From positions 3,410,001-3,474,000 of the forward strand of contig NZ_JANQBQ010000001.1 in the NCBI RefSeq assembly GCF_024723825.1: a DNA stretch of 64,000 nucleotides, read 5' to 3'. The first letter of the stretch is position 1; each line of letters begins with the position of its first letter. A program made the position numbers and the translations under genes. This DNA comes from Romboutsia lituseburensis (GTDB taxonomy: Bacteria; Bacillota; Clostridia; Peptostreptococcales; Peptostreptococcaceae). A model generated the notes under the pieces. The model was not told the DNA's origin. It made no database searches and was given only the letters and a program-made list of their open reading frames with translations. Below, in pieces: positions 43,328 through 52,941 of this stretch.

Positions 43328-44869
43328 ATGCAAACGTTAGAAATAAATAGAAATAGACAATTAGCTATTAACATATCAAGTAGTTTAGTTGCTTTTGCAG
43401 TGAACTTAATAATAAACTTTTTTTTATCACCATACATTGTAAATACAATCGGAGTAGAAGCAAATGGATTTATATCGCTTGCTAATACATTTATTACTTA
43501 TGCTACTTTAGTAACAATTGCCCTAAATTCTATGTCAGGAAGATTTATAACAATAGCCATACATAAGAATGATTATAAATTAGCGAATAAATACTATAAT
43601 GCTGTATTTGGAGGAAATTTAATTATAACTATAGTGTTAATTATACCATCAATTTTAACGATTGCTAAATTAGATAGCTTAATAAATATACCCTTAAACT
43701 TAATAACTGATGTCAAAATATTATTTTCGATTTTATTCATAAATTTTTTTATAGCAACTGCATTACCTAATTGGTCTACGGCTATGTTTGCAACTAATAA
43801 AATTCACATTAATTCTATAAGGGGAGTTGAATCTAATTTAATAAAAGTGATACTTATACTTATATCTTTTTTATTATTTAAACCTAAAGTCTATTATGTA
43901 GGACTAGCTACACTAATATCATCTCTGTATGTAACTATTTTTTCAAAATACTATCAAGTAAAGTTACTGCCAGATTTAAATATAAAATATAAGTACTTTG
44001 AATGGAAATATGTAAAAAAGTTAGTATCTTCAGGGATTTGGAATACTATAAATCAAGCAGGACAGATGCTACTAAGTGGATTAGACTTATTAATTGCTAA
44101 TTTATTTATAGGTCCTATAGAAATGGGTTTATTAGCTCTGGCTAAAACGATACCTAATGTAATAGTAAATTTAGCAGGAACTTTAAATGGTGTTTTTGCA
44201 CCAGCATTAACTATTGATTATGCAAATGATAATAAAAATGCATTGAAAAATAGTTTAAAGCAGGGCATGAAATTAACAGGAATTATACTTACCATACCTC
44301 TAACAATTCTTATTTTATATGGAAAGGAATTTTATCAACTGTGGGTACCTAGTGAAAATGCAAGTATATTACATATATTATCTGTATTAACTTGTTTTGG
44401 TCTAATTTTTACAAGTGGAACTCAATGTCTTTATAATATTTTCACTGTAACAAATAAAGTTAAAACAAATTCACTTTTATTGCTAAGCTCAGGGGCTATA
44501 AGTACTGTTATTGTTTTTATATTATTAAATACAACAGATTTAGGAGTTTTTGCAATAGCGGGAGTAAGTTCAACTATCAACTTAATTAGAAATATGATAT
44601 ATACAATTCCATTTACAGCTAAGTGTTTAGGATTGGAGTGGAATACGTTTTTTCCTGAAGTGTTTAGTTCAGTATTGAGTGTAATTACATTAACTATAAT
44701 AGGTAGTACAATAAAGGGATTTATTATAGTAGATTCATGGAAAATATTAATAATATCATGCCTATTGATGAGTATGACTGGATTAATAATAAATATGATA
44801 ATTGTATTAAGTAAGGATGAACGCAAATATTTAATTGATAAGATAATAAATAAAGTGAAACTATTTTAA
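43328..44869 (+). CDS. Polysaccharide flippase (Wzx-like, MATE/MOP fold)
   Basis: The 513-residue membrane protein has about fourteen helices. It starts RQLAINISSSLVAFAVNLIINFFLSPYIVNTIGVEANGF, reported here only as the region 12-50, a typical Wzx start. It flips lipid-linked repeat units to the outside, where the Wzy-like polymerase acts. GGAGGGTGAG precedes the ATG. It is the longest transport gene in the operon. Confidence 0.9.
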   Translation: MQTLEINRNRQLAINISSSLVAFAVNLIINFFLSPYIVNTIGVEANGFISLANTFITYATLVTIALNSMSGRFITIAIHKNDYKLANKYYNAVFGGNLIITIVLIIPSILTIAKLDSLINIPLNLITDVKILFSILFINFFIATALPNWSTAMFATNKIHINSIRGVESNLIKVILILISFLLFKPKVYYVGLATLISSLYVTIFSKYYQVKLLPDLNIKYKYFEWKYVKKLVSSGIWNTINQAGQMLLSGLDLLIANLFIGPIEMGLLALAKTIPNVIVNLAGTLNGVFAPALTIDYANDNKNALKNSLKQGMKLTGIILTIPLTILILYGKEFYQLWVPSENASILHILSVLTCFGLIFTSGTQCLYNIFTVTNKVKTNSLLLLSSGAISTVIVFILLNTTDLGVFAIAGVSSTINLIRNMIYTIPFTAKCLGLEWNTFFPEVFSSVLSVITLTIIGSTIKGFIIVDSWKILIISCLLMSMTGLIINMIIVLSKDERKYLIDKIINKVKLF

Positions 44870-44892
44870 TTATAGAGAAGAGGTAAATTAAA

Positions 44893-46128
44893 ATGAATAG
44901 CCTAGAAATAAATAGTATAAAAATTAATAACAATCAAATAATTTATGACTATAAAATAATAGGTGAATGGAATAAATATTTTAATGAAAATGAAAAATTA
45001 TATATCGAATATAATGAAAATATAGAGGGTACACCATATGGAGTAGCGGTAATTCCATTTTTATGTAATATTTTACCTATAGCATGGATATTTGATGCTC
45101 AAATATCATTGGATGAAATTGATAGAGATTTCTATTTAAGTATACCCAAATTTAAAGAAGGTTATATAAATATGTATCCGAAAATACAATTTTTAGGTAA
45201 AATTAAGCCTAATATAGTTGTTGATTACAAAAAAGAATATTCAGATAAGAGTTTATGCTTATTTAGTGGAGGTGTAGATGCATTTAATACTTTTCTCTCA
45301 CATATAAATGAAAGACCTAGTATTGCTACTGTATGGGGAGCAGATGTAAAGTTAAGTGATGAACAGGGGTGGAATAAGGTATTATCTCATGCCAAGAATA
45401 CATCATGCTTATATAATGTTGAAAGTAAATTTATAAAATCAAATTTCAGAACATTTATAAATGAATATGAACTTACCATATCAATTTTTAAAAAAGCAAA
45501 AGATGGATGGTGGCATGGATTTCAACATGGGATTGGAATGATAGGTCTTATTGCACCAATAACGTATAAAGATAATATATCTAAAGTGTATATAGCTGCA
45601 TCTTTTACAATAAATGAAAAGGGTAAAGTAACTTGTGCTTCAGATCCAACAATAGATAATAATGTTAAATTTTGTGGCTGTGGTGTAGAACATGATGGTT
45701 ATGATGTGAGTAGACAGCAAAAAATTAAATTTATATGTGAATATGCGATAGAAAATAGTATTAATATTCCATTAAGAGTATGTTGGGAGTCAAAGGGAGG
45801 TTCTAATTGTTGTAGATGTGAAAAATGCTACAGAACATTATTTGGTATAATAGCTGAAAAACAAGATCCACGACAATTTGGATTTTATTACTCAGATGAA
45901 GAACTTAAAATTATGATTAAAGATTTAAAAAATAAAGTTTATATTGGAAATTTTAGATGGAAATATATACAAGATGTGTTTAGAAAAAATTATACTGTAG
46001 AACAAGTTGATAAAAATTTGCTATGGTTTTATAAGGTAGATATTAGTAGAGTGGATAAAAGAATGCAAAAAATAATGAGAAGGCTGCTATCTAAATTTAT
46101 AAATAAGATAAAGTATAATAATATATAA
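44893..46128 (+). CDS. QueC-like PP-loop ATPase of unknown product
   Basis: The 411-residue protein has a PP-loop CLFSGGVDAFNTF near residue 117, which activates a substrate by adenylation, and a downstream cysteine cluster (CGCG near 260 and SNCCRCEKCYRT near 300) likely to bind zinc or an Fe-S cluster. The N-terminal 110 residues are unique. QueC makes preQ0 with the same core and a cysteine site; here the surrounding genes are for polysaccharide, so the enzyme may form an amide or nitrile on a sugar or aglycone. AGAGGT precedes the ATG. The role is unknown. Confidence 0.7.
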   Translation: MNSLEINSIKINNNQIIYDYKIIGEWNKYFNENEKLYIEYNENIEGTPYGVAVIPFLCNILPIAWIFDAQISLDEIDRDFYLSIPKFKEGYINMYPKIQFLGKIKPNIVVDYKKEYSDKSLCLFSGGVDAFNTFLSHINERPSIATVWGADVKLSDEQGWNKVLSHAKNTSCLYNVESKFIKSNFRTFINEYELTISIFKKAKDGWWHGFQHGIGMIGLIAPITYKDNISKVYIAASFTINEKGKVTCASDPTIDNNVKFCGCGVEHDGYDVSRQQKIKFICEYAIENSINIPLRVCWESKGGSNCCRCEKCYRTLFGIIAEKQDPRQFGFYYSDEELKIMIKDLKNKVYIGNFRWKYIQDVFRKNYTVEQVDKNLLWFYKVDISRVDKRMQKIMRRLLSKFINKIKYNNI

Positions 46129-46504
46129 CTAATAATAAAATATTTTAAATAATTGATATAACCTACATGATATTGTAATTGTACTTAGTTAAGACGAGAA
46201 ATTATTTAAAATATAAATAGAAAAATATTAAATATTTATATTTAATATTTTTAATTAGGTTAATATTAGAATTGAAGGTTAGAACAATACTATTATATTA
46301 AAGAGTTAAATTAATTTGGATATAATAGTAAGTTAGATTAGGTGGTATTAGTATAAGCATAATTGTTTCTATTAAATATAATATTTAAAAATTATAAAGC
46401 TAAAAATAGAATGAGTTAATTACATATGCCTTTTAGCTAATTTAGAATTATAGAAAAATTATATATCAAATTATATATCAAATAGAATTTTAATGGAGGA
46501 ATAA
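46129..46504. other. AT-rich gap inside the exopolysaccharide locus
   Basis: No gene is visible. At 46221-46252 the arms AAATATTAAATAT and ATATTTAATATTT form an all-A/T hairpin with flanking A and T runs, a possible weak terminator of the flippase/PP-loop unit. A duplicated ATATATCAAAT lies at 46461-46482 before the next gene. Confidence 0.45.
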
Positions 46505-47431
46505 GTGTATATCTTAAATTTTATAAGAGGATTTTGTATGGCACTAGCTGATAGTGTGCCAGGTGTATCAGGTGGTACAGTAGCATTTATACTAGGCTTT
46601 TATGATAATTTTGTGGATTCATTAAATAACATAATATCAGAGGATAAAATAAGTAGAATAAGTGCACTTAGATTTCTATCTAAAATAGGAATAGGATGGA
46701 TAGTTGGATTTGTATTATCTGTATTATTTATAACATCTATATTTGAAAAAAATATATATGAGATAAGTTCTTTATTTTTAGGATTTATAATAGCATCTAT
46801 TCCTTTGATAGTTAAATCAGAACAAAAGGCATTGTCTAAAAATAAGAAAAATATAGTATTTTTAATAATTGGAATAATCATAGTATGTACAATGACTTGT
46901 TTTAATCCAGTAAAAAATAGTAGTCAAAGTTTTTCTATAAATATTAATAATTTAAATATATGGTTTATAGGCTATATATTTATAGCTGGAATGATTGCAA
47001 TATCAGCAATGGTGTTACCTGGTATTTCAGGATCAACTATACTTTTAATATTTGGTCTTTATGCTCCTATGCTTACTGCTATAAAGCAAGTACTTAAGCT
47101 AGATTTTAGATATTTACCAGGTATAATAATATTTAGTTTTGGAATTTTAGTTGGAGTGTTTGCAACTGTAAGATCTGTTAGATATTTACTTAGAACCTTT
47201 AGACCTCAAACTATATATTGTATTATAGGTCTTATGATTGGTTCTATATATTCTGTTATAATGGGACCGACATCTCTAGAAGTATCTAAGTCACCTATGA
47301 GCATGTCAACATTTAGTATAATATTTTTTGCTATAGGTTGTATTTTAGTTCCTGCATTAGAAAAACTTAAATCTGTGTTAAAGAACAAAAACACTGAATC
47401 TGAGAATGTAGAAGCAAACTATAATAGTTAA
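46505..47431 (+). CDS. DUF368 membrane protein, polyprenyl-phosphate translocase candidate
   Basis: The 308-residue protein starts with GTG behind GGAGGA. It has about eight helices and the two DUF368 hallmarks: FCMALADSVPGVSGGTVAFI near residue 10 and SAMVLPGISGSTILLIFGLY near 165. DUF368 proteins have been implicated in returning undecaprenyl phosphate across the membrane. That function fits the end of a Wzx/Wzy pathway, which releases the carrier outside. It is probably transcribed separately from the glycosyltransferases. Confidence 0.88.
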   Translation: MYILNFIRGFCMALADSVPGVSGGTVAFILGFYDNFVDSLNNIISEDKISRISALRFLSKIGIGWIVGFVLSVLFITSIFEKNIYEISSLFLGFIIASIPLIVKSEQKALSKNKKNIVFLIIGIIIVCTMTCFNPVKNSSQSFSININNLNIWFIGYIFIAGMIAISAMVLPGISGSTILLIFGLYAPMLTAIKQVLKLDFRYLPGIIIFSFGILVGVFATVRSVRYLLRTFRPQTIYCIIGLMIGSIYSVIMGPTSLEVSKSPMSMSTFSIIFFAIGCILVPALEKLKSVLKNKNTESENVEANYNS

Positions 47432-47557
47432 ACTTATATATTATGTAACTAAAAAGTAGTACTATATATAACCTAGGTGTAGTATAGTGCGTTAAATAGG
47501 GTAAGTGTATAATTTATTATGAATAATTTGATTTTATTTTAAACAAGGGAGTATAAA

Positions 47558-48778
47558 ATGAATAAATCACAAGAAGTAGTAATAAATCTATTGTCACATG
47601 CTATTAGAGGACAAAAGTACGAACTAGATATTAATGAAAATATAAACTGGAATGAAGTAATAGAAGAAGCTAATGAACATAGTGTAAAGGGGCTTATATA
47701 TACAGCTATAAATAATACAAACTATACAAAAACTATGGATAAAGAAATCTTAGATGATTTGAAAAAAACTACATTTTTTAGTGGAATGTATCAAATAAAT
47801 CATATAAAACAAGTTGCTAAAGTATTAGATGGATTTACTAGAGAGCAAATTCAAGTAGTAGCATTAAAAGGATTAATAGTGCGAGAATTTTATCCTAAAC
47901 CAGAGCAAAGAACTATGGGAGATGCGGATATAATAGTGAAAGATAAAGATTTAAGTAAAGTCACATCAATATTAGAAAACCTAGGGTATACAGCTACTGA
48001 CCATGATTATCACCATCATATAAGATTTAAACATAAAAACCATTTAGATATAGAAGTACATTGGGTACTAGGAAATGGTAGATTTTTTGATAGTGTACAT
48101 TCAATAGAAGATAATATATGGGAGAATTGTATACCAGTAAATATTGGAGGAAGTCATGCGCTTTCACTATCTCTAGAAGATATGACACTGCATTTAATAA
48201 CGCATATGGTAAATCATATCAAAGATGCTGGATTTGGAATTAGGCAGCTATGTGATTTAGTTGTATTAGTTGAAAAACAAGGACATTTAATTGATTGGAA
48301 CTTATTCAATAAAAAGGTGAAAGAATGCAATATTATAAAATTTACATCTGTAATATTTAATATATGTAATAAACTATTTGATATGGAAATTCTAAGTGAA
48401 ATACATATAGAAAGCATTGATGAAGAAAATATGAATATGTTTATAGATGAAATTTTTTCAAATGGAGTATTTGGAAAAAGGCATGCTCATAAGCAATATG
48501 CTAATTGGTCTGCATGTGATTTGGATGAAAATGAAAGTGAAAAAGGATATTTAAAAAAAGTATTTTACATAATGTTTGGTCCTATAGATACATGGGGAGA
48601 CAAATATAATTATGCTAAAAAAAATAAAATATTAATACCAATAGCATATATTCATAAAATTTTATATGGACTATTCGGTAATAAATTCACCTTAAAAGAA
48701 AAATTCAATATTATATTCAAAACAACCAGAGAAACAAAAAATAAAGACGAACTATTAAAATGGCTAGAATTACAGTAA
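47558..48778 (+). CDS. Nucleotidyltransferase family protein (NTP_transf_5 type)
   Basis: The 406-residue protein has a nucleotidyltransferase core with VVALKGLIVREFYPKPEQ followed by the metal site RTMGDADIIV near residue 125, then DIEVHWVL, LSLEDMTLHLITHMV and a helical C-terminal half. This family recurs in paeninodin-type lasso peptide clusters and in exopolysaccharide clusters together with HPr-kinase-like proteins. That matches the kinase-like gene at 32365 and the peptides at 33355 and 60432. Its substrate may be the peptide, a sugar or a phosphate group. AAGGGAG precedes the ATG. Confidence 0.8.
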   Translation: MNKSQEVVINLLSHAIRGQKYELDINENINWNEVIEEANEHSVKGLIYTAINNTNYTKTMDKEILDDLKKTTFFSGMYQINHIKQVAKVLDGFTREQIQVVALKGLIVREFYPKPEQRTMGDADIIVKDKDLSKVTSILENLGYTATDHDYHHHIRFKHKNHLDIEVHWVLGNGRFFDSVHSIEDNIWENCIPVNIGGSHALSLSLEDMTLHLITHMVNHIKDAGFGIRQLCDLVVLVEKQGHLIDWNLFNKKVKECNIIKFTSVIFNICNKLFDMEILSEIHIESIDEENMNMFIDEIFSNGVFGKRHAHKQYANWSACDLDENESEKGYLKKVFYIMFGPIDTWGDKYNYAKKNKILIPIAYIHKILYGLFGNKFTLKEKFNIIFKTTRETKNKDELLKWLELQ

Positions 48779-48801
48779 TACGGCTAGAATTACAGTAATA
48801 C
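48762..48801 (+). repeat. Perfect 20-bp tandem duplication
   Basis: GGCTAGAATTACAGTAATAC occurs twice head to tail. It covers the last codons and stop of the nucleotidyltransferase gene and adds a copy after it without changing the protein. Confidence 0.9.
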
Positions 48802-48807
48802 TATGAT

Positions 48808-48842
48808 AAAAATAACTGTATTAATAATATAGTTATTTTTTT
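48808..48842 (+). terminator. Terminator of the nucleotidyltransferase gene
   Basis: AAAAATAACT and AGTTATTTTTTT pair around a loop with a small inner TAT/ATA stem. Confidence 0.8.
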
Positions 48843-48952
48843 ATACTACAAATTAAGTACAAAGTATAGTATCACATTAAAGCACAAGAGTAATAAAAAT
48901 CACCTAAATGCTCGATATAACTAACCCCAACATAAAAATATAATATTGATAT
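48841..48952 (+). repeat. Duplicated leader segment, copy 1 (before manA remnant)
   Basis: About 110 bases match 57957-58066 before galE with scattered differences; shared words include TATACTACAAATTAAGTACAA, GAGTAATAAAAAT and AATGCTCGATATAAC. The preserved words suggest promoter or regulatory function common to both sugar-nucleotide genes. Confidence 0.75.
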
Positions 48953-48982
48953 ATATCAATATTATATTTAGGGAGCATAGAC

Positions 48983-49402
48983 ATGGGGAATATATTAAAA
49001 TTACATCCTTTTTATAGTGAAAAAATATGGGGCTATGAAAACTGGAATTTGTCTACACACAAAAACGGTCATAGTATAGTACACAATAGCAACAGCACTT
49101 TCTTAGATACAATCGGATCAGAACTACCTATACTTATCAAAATAATTCAAGCTAATGACACCTTATCAGTACAAGTACACCCAGACGATAATTATTCAAG
49201 ACAACATGAAAATAATAATGGAAAAATATAGTGTTGGCATGTATTAGAAGTTAAGGAGGGTACATCTTTAGTATGTGATATAAAAGAAGGGGTTGATAAA
49301 AGCTCATTTGAAAATATTATAAAAGAAGAAGCTATATATAACGGAAGCAATTATTCAATAGAGGGAGACTTAAAGCTTGTAAAGTCTTATGTCTAAAAAA
49401 TA
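48983..49402 (+). pseudogene. manA: Mannose-6-phosphate isomerase (manA) remnant
   Basis: The first 82 codons encode the start of a class I ManA (LHPFYSEKIWGYENW and the metal-site VQVHPDDNYS). An in-frame TAG at 49229-49231 stands where GAG (Glu of the GKTECW motif) is expected. The same frame continues with CWHVLEVKEGTSLVCDIKEG, so the stop is a nonsense change. The reading then jumps to what looks like the family's C-terminus (YSIEGDLKL), with roughly 200 residues missing. A one-base deletion near 49381 probably shifts the last residues. The gene cannot make the enzyme, so mannose-6-phosphate interconversion must come from elsewhere or be lost. Confidence 0.85.
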
Positions 49403-49466
49403 ACAACATAAAAAAACAAGCATTAAAAGAGATGTAAAAAAAGTTAAAGTATAGATATAAAGTTTT

Positions 49467-49512
49467 AGCCAATAGTAGTAGAAATCTAATTTCTAAACTA
49501 TTGGCTTTATTA
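49467..49512. terminator. Terminator between manA remnant and regulator
   Basis: AGCCAATAGT and ACTATTGGCT pair with an inner TAGAAA/TTTCTA stem, then TTTATT. Confidence 0.75.
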
Positions 49513-49662
49513 TATCAATAAGATATTTTCTTAATTTAATTGGACACTGATTTTTTTACGTTATATAATGTCAATTCAAAGTTACTTTACTATATATTTA
49601 ATTAGCTAAATATAGATTTTACTATTATTAGTTATAGGGTCCAATTATATTTTGAAAGAGTA

Positions 49663-50232
49663 CTATTTTTTAAATGGAAATTTCCATAAGGCAGGTGTAA
49701 ATATAGATACACCAATAGCTTCAGTATCATCTTTGTTTTCGATAAGATGAGGTACATTTCCTTTTATTATAGTAGTATCACCTTCATTTAATTCAATTAT
49801 TTCATCCCCTAGATATACAGTAATATTTCCTTTTTCAACCATCATAATTTCTTCACTTTCATGTACTAAAGGTGTTTCTCCATCTTTACTATTTGGATTT
49901 AATTTAAATCTAATCATTAATGATTTTGGTATAAAATCCTCATCAGGTAAAGGTGTAAGGCAGTGATACTCTACTGTAGATTTAGGTTGTCTCATTATAA
50001 CTACATCATCTTTTTTTATTGTAAGGTTATCATTATTTTTTTCTACATCCATTAATAAATAAGTTGGAATATCTAAAACATGTGAAAACTTTCTAAGTGA
50101 AGATAAAGATGGGTCGGCTAAGTTCCGTTCTATTTGAGAGATATATCCAATTGATAAACCTGTTTTATCTGACATTTCTTGTAAGGTTATATTTTTATTT
50201 TTTCTAAAATGTCTAATTTTTTCTCCAAGCAT
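49663..50232 (-). CDS. XRE-family regulator with C-terminal cupin domain
   Basis: The 189-residue protein has an N-terminal helix-turn-helix (LGEKIRHFRKNKNITLQEMSDKTGLSIGYISQIE, residues about 2-35, described here by position) and a C-terminal cupin (about 105-180) with HESEEIMMVEKG and EGDTTIIKGNVPH. Cupin-XRE proteins sense small ligands and control nearby uptake or catabolic genes. It is divergent from the epimerase-transporter-hydrolase genes at 50566-55023, so those are probable targets. AGAGGAG precedes the ATG. Confidence 0.9.
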   Translation of the reverse strand: MLGEKIRHFRKNKNITLQEMSDKTGLSIGYISQIERNLADPSLSSLRKFSHVLDIPTYLLMDVEKNNDNLTIKKDDVVIMRQPKSTVEYHCLTPLPDEDFIPKSLMIRFKLNPNSKDGETPLVHESEEIMMVEKGNITVYLGDEIIELNEGDTTIIKGNVPHLIENKDDTEAIGVSIFTPALWKFPFKK

Positions 50233-50565
50233 AATTACTCCTCTTTTTATATTAAAATAAGATTTTTATTTAAAGATAATACAAACAACTTTAATTTTAT
50301 TTTAACACAAAAATTATTTAAATTAAACGATAATAATTGATATAGGTATAATTATATAAATATATTTTACTATAAGTAAAAAAATATTTAAAATTCTAAT
50401 TATATTTATATAAAATGAGCAAAATACATGTTTTTATGAGCTGATAACGATACTAATTCCACGCTTTTTTAATATTTGTAAAAAAATATGAAATTATTTA
50501 TTGAAAAGTAAAAAACAGTATAGTATTATTTAATTAAATATTAGTATAAATAAAAGGGGGATAAC
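50233..50565. promoter_or_regulatory. Divergent promoter region, XRE-cupin / epimerase
   Basis: This AT-rich region must hold both promoters. TATAGTATTATT around 50519-50530 could be the plus-strand -10 area. I see no convincing palindromic operator. Confidence 0.35.
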
Positions 50566-51639
50566 ATGAGGATAGTTGATATTAAAATTGAAAAGTTACG
50601 CATTAATTTAAAAAAGCCTTTTAAGATTGCATTTGCAGTTCAAGATTATGCTGACAATGTAATAGTAAAAGTAGTTACAGATGAAGGATATTTTGGGTTA
50701 GGGGAAGCTGCACCATTTGCACCTGTGACAGGAGAAACTGCGGATGGAGTAGTAGAGACTCTTAAGTTATTTAAGTCATGTTTAATAGGCATGGACCCTT
50801 TAAACATTGAAGGAATACATACATTAATGAATAGATTGATAGTTGGAAATACAGCAGCTAAAGCAGCTATAGATATAGCTCTTTATGATATAAAAGGTAA
50901 GATATTATCTCAACCGCTTTATAAAGTTCTTGGTGGATATGATAATAAAATTCAAACTGATATGACAATAGGTATAGATACTCCAGAAAATATGGCTATG
51001 GAAGCAAAACAAAGAGTAAATGATGATGGATTTAGAATATTAAAAGTTAAAGCGGGTATAAATCCTAGTGAAGATATAAAAGCTCTTCAATTAATAAGAA
51101 AGGCTGTGGGAGATGATATACGTTTAAGAGTAGATGCAAATCAAGGATATTGTGTAAATGATGCAATAGCAGTACTTAAAGAATTTGAAAAAATAGGGGT
51201 AGAAGCTGTTGAGCAATGTTTACCATATTGGAATTTAGATGGATCAAAATTAATAAGAGAAAAAGTGAATCTAAAAGTTATGTTAGATGAAACAATTCAC
51301 TCACCTATGGATGCTGCAAAAGCATGTAAAATTGATGCAGCTGATATTTTAAATATAAAACTTATGAAATGTGGTGGCCTTTATAATGCACTAAAGATAA
51401 ATGCAATTGCAGAAGCTAATAATGTTAGATGTATGGTAGGTTGTATGCTTGAAAGCAAAATAGCTATAACTGCAGGAGCAAGTTTAGTTGCGGCTAAGAA
51501 AAATATTACAGAGGCTGACTGTGATAGCTTTATGTATTGTTCAGATCCTGAAAATGGAATGAAGGGTGGATTTGAAATAGATAAAGATATATTCACATTA
51601 TTAGATAAACCAGGATTAGGTATAGAGTTTGACTTTTAG
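50566..51639 (+). CDS. Dipeptide epimerase (enolase superfamily, MR/MLE type)
   Basis: The 357-residue enzyme has the capping domain and barrel of L-Ala-D/L-Glu-type epimerases. The acid/base lysines are in RILKVKAG (the KxK pair) and in NIKLMKCGG. Metal ligands are in LRVDANQGY, VEQCLPYWN and MLDETI. It would racemise dipeptides such as those released from peptidoglycan, allowing their use. GGGGG precedes the ATG. It leads a cluster with a transporter and a peptide hydrolase. Confidence 0.9.
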   Translation: MRIVDIKIEKLRINLKKPFKIAFAVQDYADNVIVKVVTDEGYFGLGEAAPFAPVTGETADGVVETLKLFKSCLIGMDPLNIEGIHTLMNRLIVGNTAAKAAIDIALYDIKGKILSQPLYKVLGGYDNKIQTDMTIGIDTPENMAMEAKQRVNDDGFRILKVKAGINPSEDIKALQLIRKAVGDDIRLRVDANQGYCVNDAIAVLKEFEKIGVEAVEQCLPYWNLDGSKLIREKVNLKVMLDETIHSPMDAAKACKIDAADILNIKLMKCGGLYNALKINAIAEANNVRCMVGCMLESKIAITAGASLVAAKKNITEADCDSFMYCSDPENGMKGGFEIDKDIFTLLDKPGLGIEFDF

Positions 51640-51686
51640 AGGGTAAATAATCTTTGATAGTTACATAAATTTTTAGGGGGGATAAT

Positions 51687-52853
51687 ATGGAAGCAATTTT
51701 TAATACACCTGATTTTTTACTACTTATAATGTTTCTAACTGTAGCATTAGGATTTTGGTTACAAAGATATAAGATGTTTAAATCTTTGGGACCTGCGCTT
51801 ACAGTTATAGTAATTGGTATAGTTCTTTCTAACTTAAAAATAGTTCCAGTTAATCATGATGTATATGGCATAATATCTGGATATTGTGTTCCGTTATCAA
51901 TTTGTATTTGTTTATTAAGCTTAGACTTAAAAGAAATGAGAAAGCTTTCTAAAGAACCGATAATAGCACTTTTTTCAGCTGTATTTTCAGTTTGTTTAAT
52001 GGCATTTTTATTTGGTTTAGTATTTGCTACTAAGATAGATGAGGGATGGAAAGTTGCAGGTATGTTTGTTGGAACATATACAGGTGGTAGTTCAAATCTT
52101 ACAGCTATAGCAGTAGGACTTGATGCAGCTCGTGAAACAATAGCAGCAGCTAATGCGGCAGATTATGTTATAGGTATACCAACATTAATATTTATGTTTG
52201 CTTCACCAGCAATTTTAAAACACTCTAAATTTTTCAATAAAATATGGCCATATCATCATACTGAAGAAGAGCTTTTAGGTGATGGAGACCATACAGAACT
52301 TATGGCAGCAAAAGAGTGGAGCATACAAGATATAGCATGGATGCTTGCTATAGGATTTACAATAGTGGCAATAGCTACAAAGCTTGCAGGGGTATTGTTT
52401 GGCGAAGGATTTAGAAGTGCAGGTAGGATAATATTAATTACTACGATGTCTATAATAGTAGCTCAATTACCTCAAATTAAGAAACTTAGAGGAAACTTTG
52501 ATTTAGGTTTATATGTAGCATTATTATTTTTAACTACTATCGGATTTGCAGTTGATTTAAAACAATTCTTTGGCTCAACATTACATATAACGATATTCTG
52601 TTTCTGTGTTGTTATAGGATGTACAATATTACACTTAGTGATAACTCGTTTATTCAAAGTTAAGTATGAATATGTGATATTATCAATAGTAGGAGCTATA
52701 TCAGATGGACCAACAGCAGCTTTAGTAGCATCAGGAGCACAATGGAAGGGTCTTATAAACATAGGTCTTTTAATGGGAGTATTAGCTGGAGCTTGTGGTA
52801 ATTATGCAGGAATTTCAGTTGCTTATTTAATAAAAGGAGTGCTCGGATTGTAG
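51687..52853 (+). CDS. DUF819-family membrane transporter
   Basis: The 388-residue membrane protein has about eleven helices. It matches the DUF819 (YjcL-like) family: GTYTGGSSNLTAIAVGLDA near residue 128 and GAISDGPTAALVASGAQWK with LMGVLAGACGNYAGISVAY near the end. DUF819 genes commonly adjoin dipeptide epimerases, so it is a probable carrier of dipeptides or related compounds. GGGGGG precedes the ATG, 47 bases after the epimerase gene. Confidence 0.88.
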   Translation: MEAIFNTPDFLLLIMFLTVALGFWLQRYKMFKSLGPALTVIVIGIVLSNLKIVPVNHDVYGIISGYCVPLSICICLLSLDLKEMRKLSKEPIIALFSAVFSVCLMAFLFGLVFATKIDEGWKVAGMFVGTYTGGSSNLTAIAVGLDAARETIAAANAADYVIGIPTLIFMFASPAILKHSKFFNKIWPYHHTEEELLGDGDHTELMAAKEWSIQDIAWMLAIGFTIVAIATKLAGVLFGEGFRSAGRIILITTMSIIVAQLPQIKKLRGNFDLGLYVALLFLTTIGFAVDLKQFFGSTLHITIFCFCVVIGCTILHLVITRLFKVKYEYVILSIVGAISDGPTAALVASGAQWKGLINIGLLMGVLAGACGNYAGISVAYLIKGVLGL

Positions 52854-52873
52854 TACATTAAAATAGTATATAT

Positions 52874-52908
52874 AAAAGGCTGTCATATATTTAATATGAT
52901 AGTCTTTT
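52874..52908 (+). terminator. Weak terminator/attenuator between transporter and hydrolase
   Basis: AAAAGGCTGTCATAT and ATATGATAGTCTTTT pair with two G-U pairs, but only four T follow. Partial read-through into the hydrolase gene is likely. Confidence 0.6.
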
Positions 52909-52941
52909 GCTATAAATAAACACTTAAAAGGGGGCTTAATA

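Noticed and set aside
43328-44869. Flippase as a drug-exporting MATE pump
   Set aside because: Fold similarity exists, but its place among glycosyltransferase genes and the Wzx-type N-terminus favour lipid-linked sugar export.
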